Shown here piece by piece: positions 63,403 through 64,000 of a stretch of DNA of 64,000 nt. The notes under the pieces were generated by a model that saw only the letters and a list, made by a program, of their open reading frames with translations, did not search any database and had not been told where the DNA came from. The DNA comes from Couchioplanes caeruleus. GTDB lineage: Bacteria > Actinomycetota > Actinomycetes > Mycobacteriales > Micromonosporaceae. Every line of letters starts with the position of its first letter. The first letter of the stretch is position 1. The stretch covers positions 4,030,001 to 4,094,000 of the forward strand of contig NZ_RJKL01000001.1 in assembly GCF_003751945.1 (NCBI RefSeq), in the 5' to 3' direction. A program made the translations under genes and the position numbers.

Positions 63403-64000
63403 ATGACCAGCAAACAGCCGTCGACGAGGCTCGTGACGACCCGGGTCGAGGACGCGGTCGCGCACGTCCACCTCAACCGGCCGGACAAGCTCAACGCGCT
63501 CACCCTGGACATCCTCGACGAGCTGGTCCGTACGGCGCGGTGGCTGCGCCGCGACCGTACCCTGCGGGCGGTCGTCATCGCGGGTGAGGGCGAGTCGTTC
63601 TGTTCCGGCCTGGACTTTCCGACCGTGCTGCGCACTCCTCGCCGCATCGTCGGTGCCTTCGTGCCCGCGCCCTGGCGCGGGACCAACCTCTTCCAGGAAG
63701 CCTGCTGGGCATGGCGGCGGGTTCCCGTCCCGGTGATCGCCGCGGTGCACGGGCACTGCTACGGCGGTGGCGTGCAGATCGCGCTCGGCGCGGACTTCCG
63801 CTTCGCGACACCGGACTCCAGATGGTCGGTGCTCGAAGGCAAATGGGGCATCATCCCGGACATGACCGGGATGCGCAGCCTCTCCGAGGTCGTCGGCATC
63901 GACGTCGCCAAACGTCTCACCATGACCGCGGAGGAGATCTCCGGAGCCGACGCGGCCCGCATCGGCCTCGTCACCGAGGTGCACGACGATCCGGTCGCCG
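63403..64000 (+). CDS. enoyl-CoA hydratase/isomerase family protein (3' end outside window)
   Basis: The first 199 codons of a crotonase-fold protein, open to the right edge. Oxyanion-hole segments are SFCSGLDFP (about 67-75) and HGHCYGGGVQIALGADFRFA (about 118-137); a later acidic SVLEGKWGIIPDMTG region is where catalytic residues usually lie. It starts at ATG 63403 with GAGGAG 9 nt upstream, that site being built partly from the last repeat unit. It shares an operon with fadH, consistent with acyl-CoA breakdown. Confidence 0.88.
   Translation, partial: MTSKQPSTRLVTTRVEDAVAHVHLNRPDKLNALTLDILDELVRTARWLRRDRTLRAVVIAGEGESFCSGLDFPTVLRTPRRIVGAFVPAPWRGTNLFQEACWAWRRVPVPVIAAVHGHCYGGGVQIALGADFRFATPDSRWSVLEGKWGIIPDMTGMRSLSEVVGIDVAKRLTMTAEEISGADAARIGLVTEVHDDPVA

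Overview
The window is high-GC actinobacterial DNA: GTG starts are common, genes are packed with 4-nt ATGA/GTGA overlaps, and there is a BldC-type regulator, SARP and SpoIIE-type signalling proteins, a class Ia RNR behind a cobalamin riboswitch and an actinobacterial LexA box. Gene content fits a Micromonosporaceae chromosome (Actinoplanes-like); that placement is inference. No rRNA, tRNA, IS element, prophage or CRISPR array was seen.

Layout. 1-2.4 kb: an anchored unknown protein cut by the left edge, a cysteine desulfhydrase and its Lrp-type regulator. 2.6-5.9 kb: bldC-like gene and a UbiD-UbiA-UbiX set that fits the late futalosine menaquinone steps. 6.0-12.8 kb: a secreted unknown protein and a tightly coupled hemL / phosphatase / TlpA / CcdA / ResB / CcsB operon (haem and system II cytochrome c biogenesis). 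13.0-20.4 kb: STAS protein, response regulator, 1464-residue poly-HAMP hybrid kinase and a divergent ATPase-GAF-PP2C protein. 20.4-26.0 kb: two DHFR-like paralogues around a PGA-hydrolase-like gene, a GlcE-like FAD protein and a prolyl oligopeptidase. 26.1-28.5 kb: a membrane-anchored STAND-like ATPase with 28-residue repeats. 28.6-34.2 kb: a six-gene stressosome operon (rsbR, rsbS, rsbT, ATPase-PP2C fusion, hybrid kinase, receiver-PP2C). 34.3-40.9 kb: STAS antagonist, mscL, a LexA-controlled small gene, zinc-finger proteins, an L,D-transpeptidase, a short Rho and an ECF sigma factor with a membrane partner. 40.9-49.6 kb: TPR-GGDEF protein, PAS-GAF-PP2C-ATPase protein, LuxR regulator and a giant SARP regulator. 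49.5-53.2 kb: nrdAB with its AdoCbl riboswitch. 53.2-64 kb: ferredoxin-like protein, PHP hydrolase, VanZ, glycosyltransferase, stress-type small proteins, rhomboid, HxlR/thioesterase pair and the start of a FadH / enoyl-CoA hydratase operon.

The dominant theme is partner-switching stress signalling: four PP2C phosphatases, four STAS proteins, four intact RsbW/RsbT-type ATPase modules and two multidomain kinases lie within about 32 kb, yet no sigma-B-type sigma gene is present. Four likely outputs nearby (L,D-transpeptidase, mscL, a PRC-barrel protein, a DUF1508 protein) carry upstream sequences matching sigma-B/sigma-F promoters; the L,D-transpeptidase one is a perfect GTTT-N15-GGGTAT.

Other points: two separate tandem-repeat arrays copied from a gene's 3' end including its stop codon; a perfect LexA box on an apparently leaderless gene; a 17-bp operator between two mirror-image leaderless promoters; and a kinase whose N-terminus is a degenerate RsbT.
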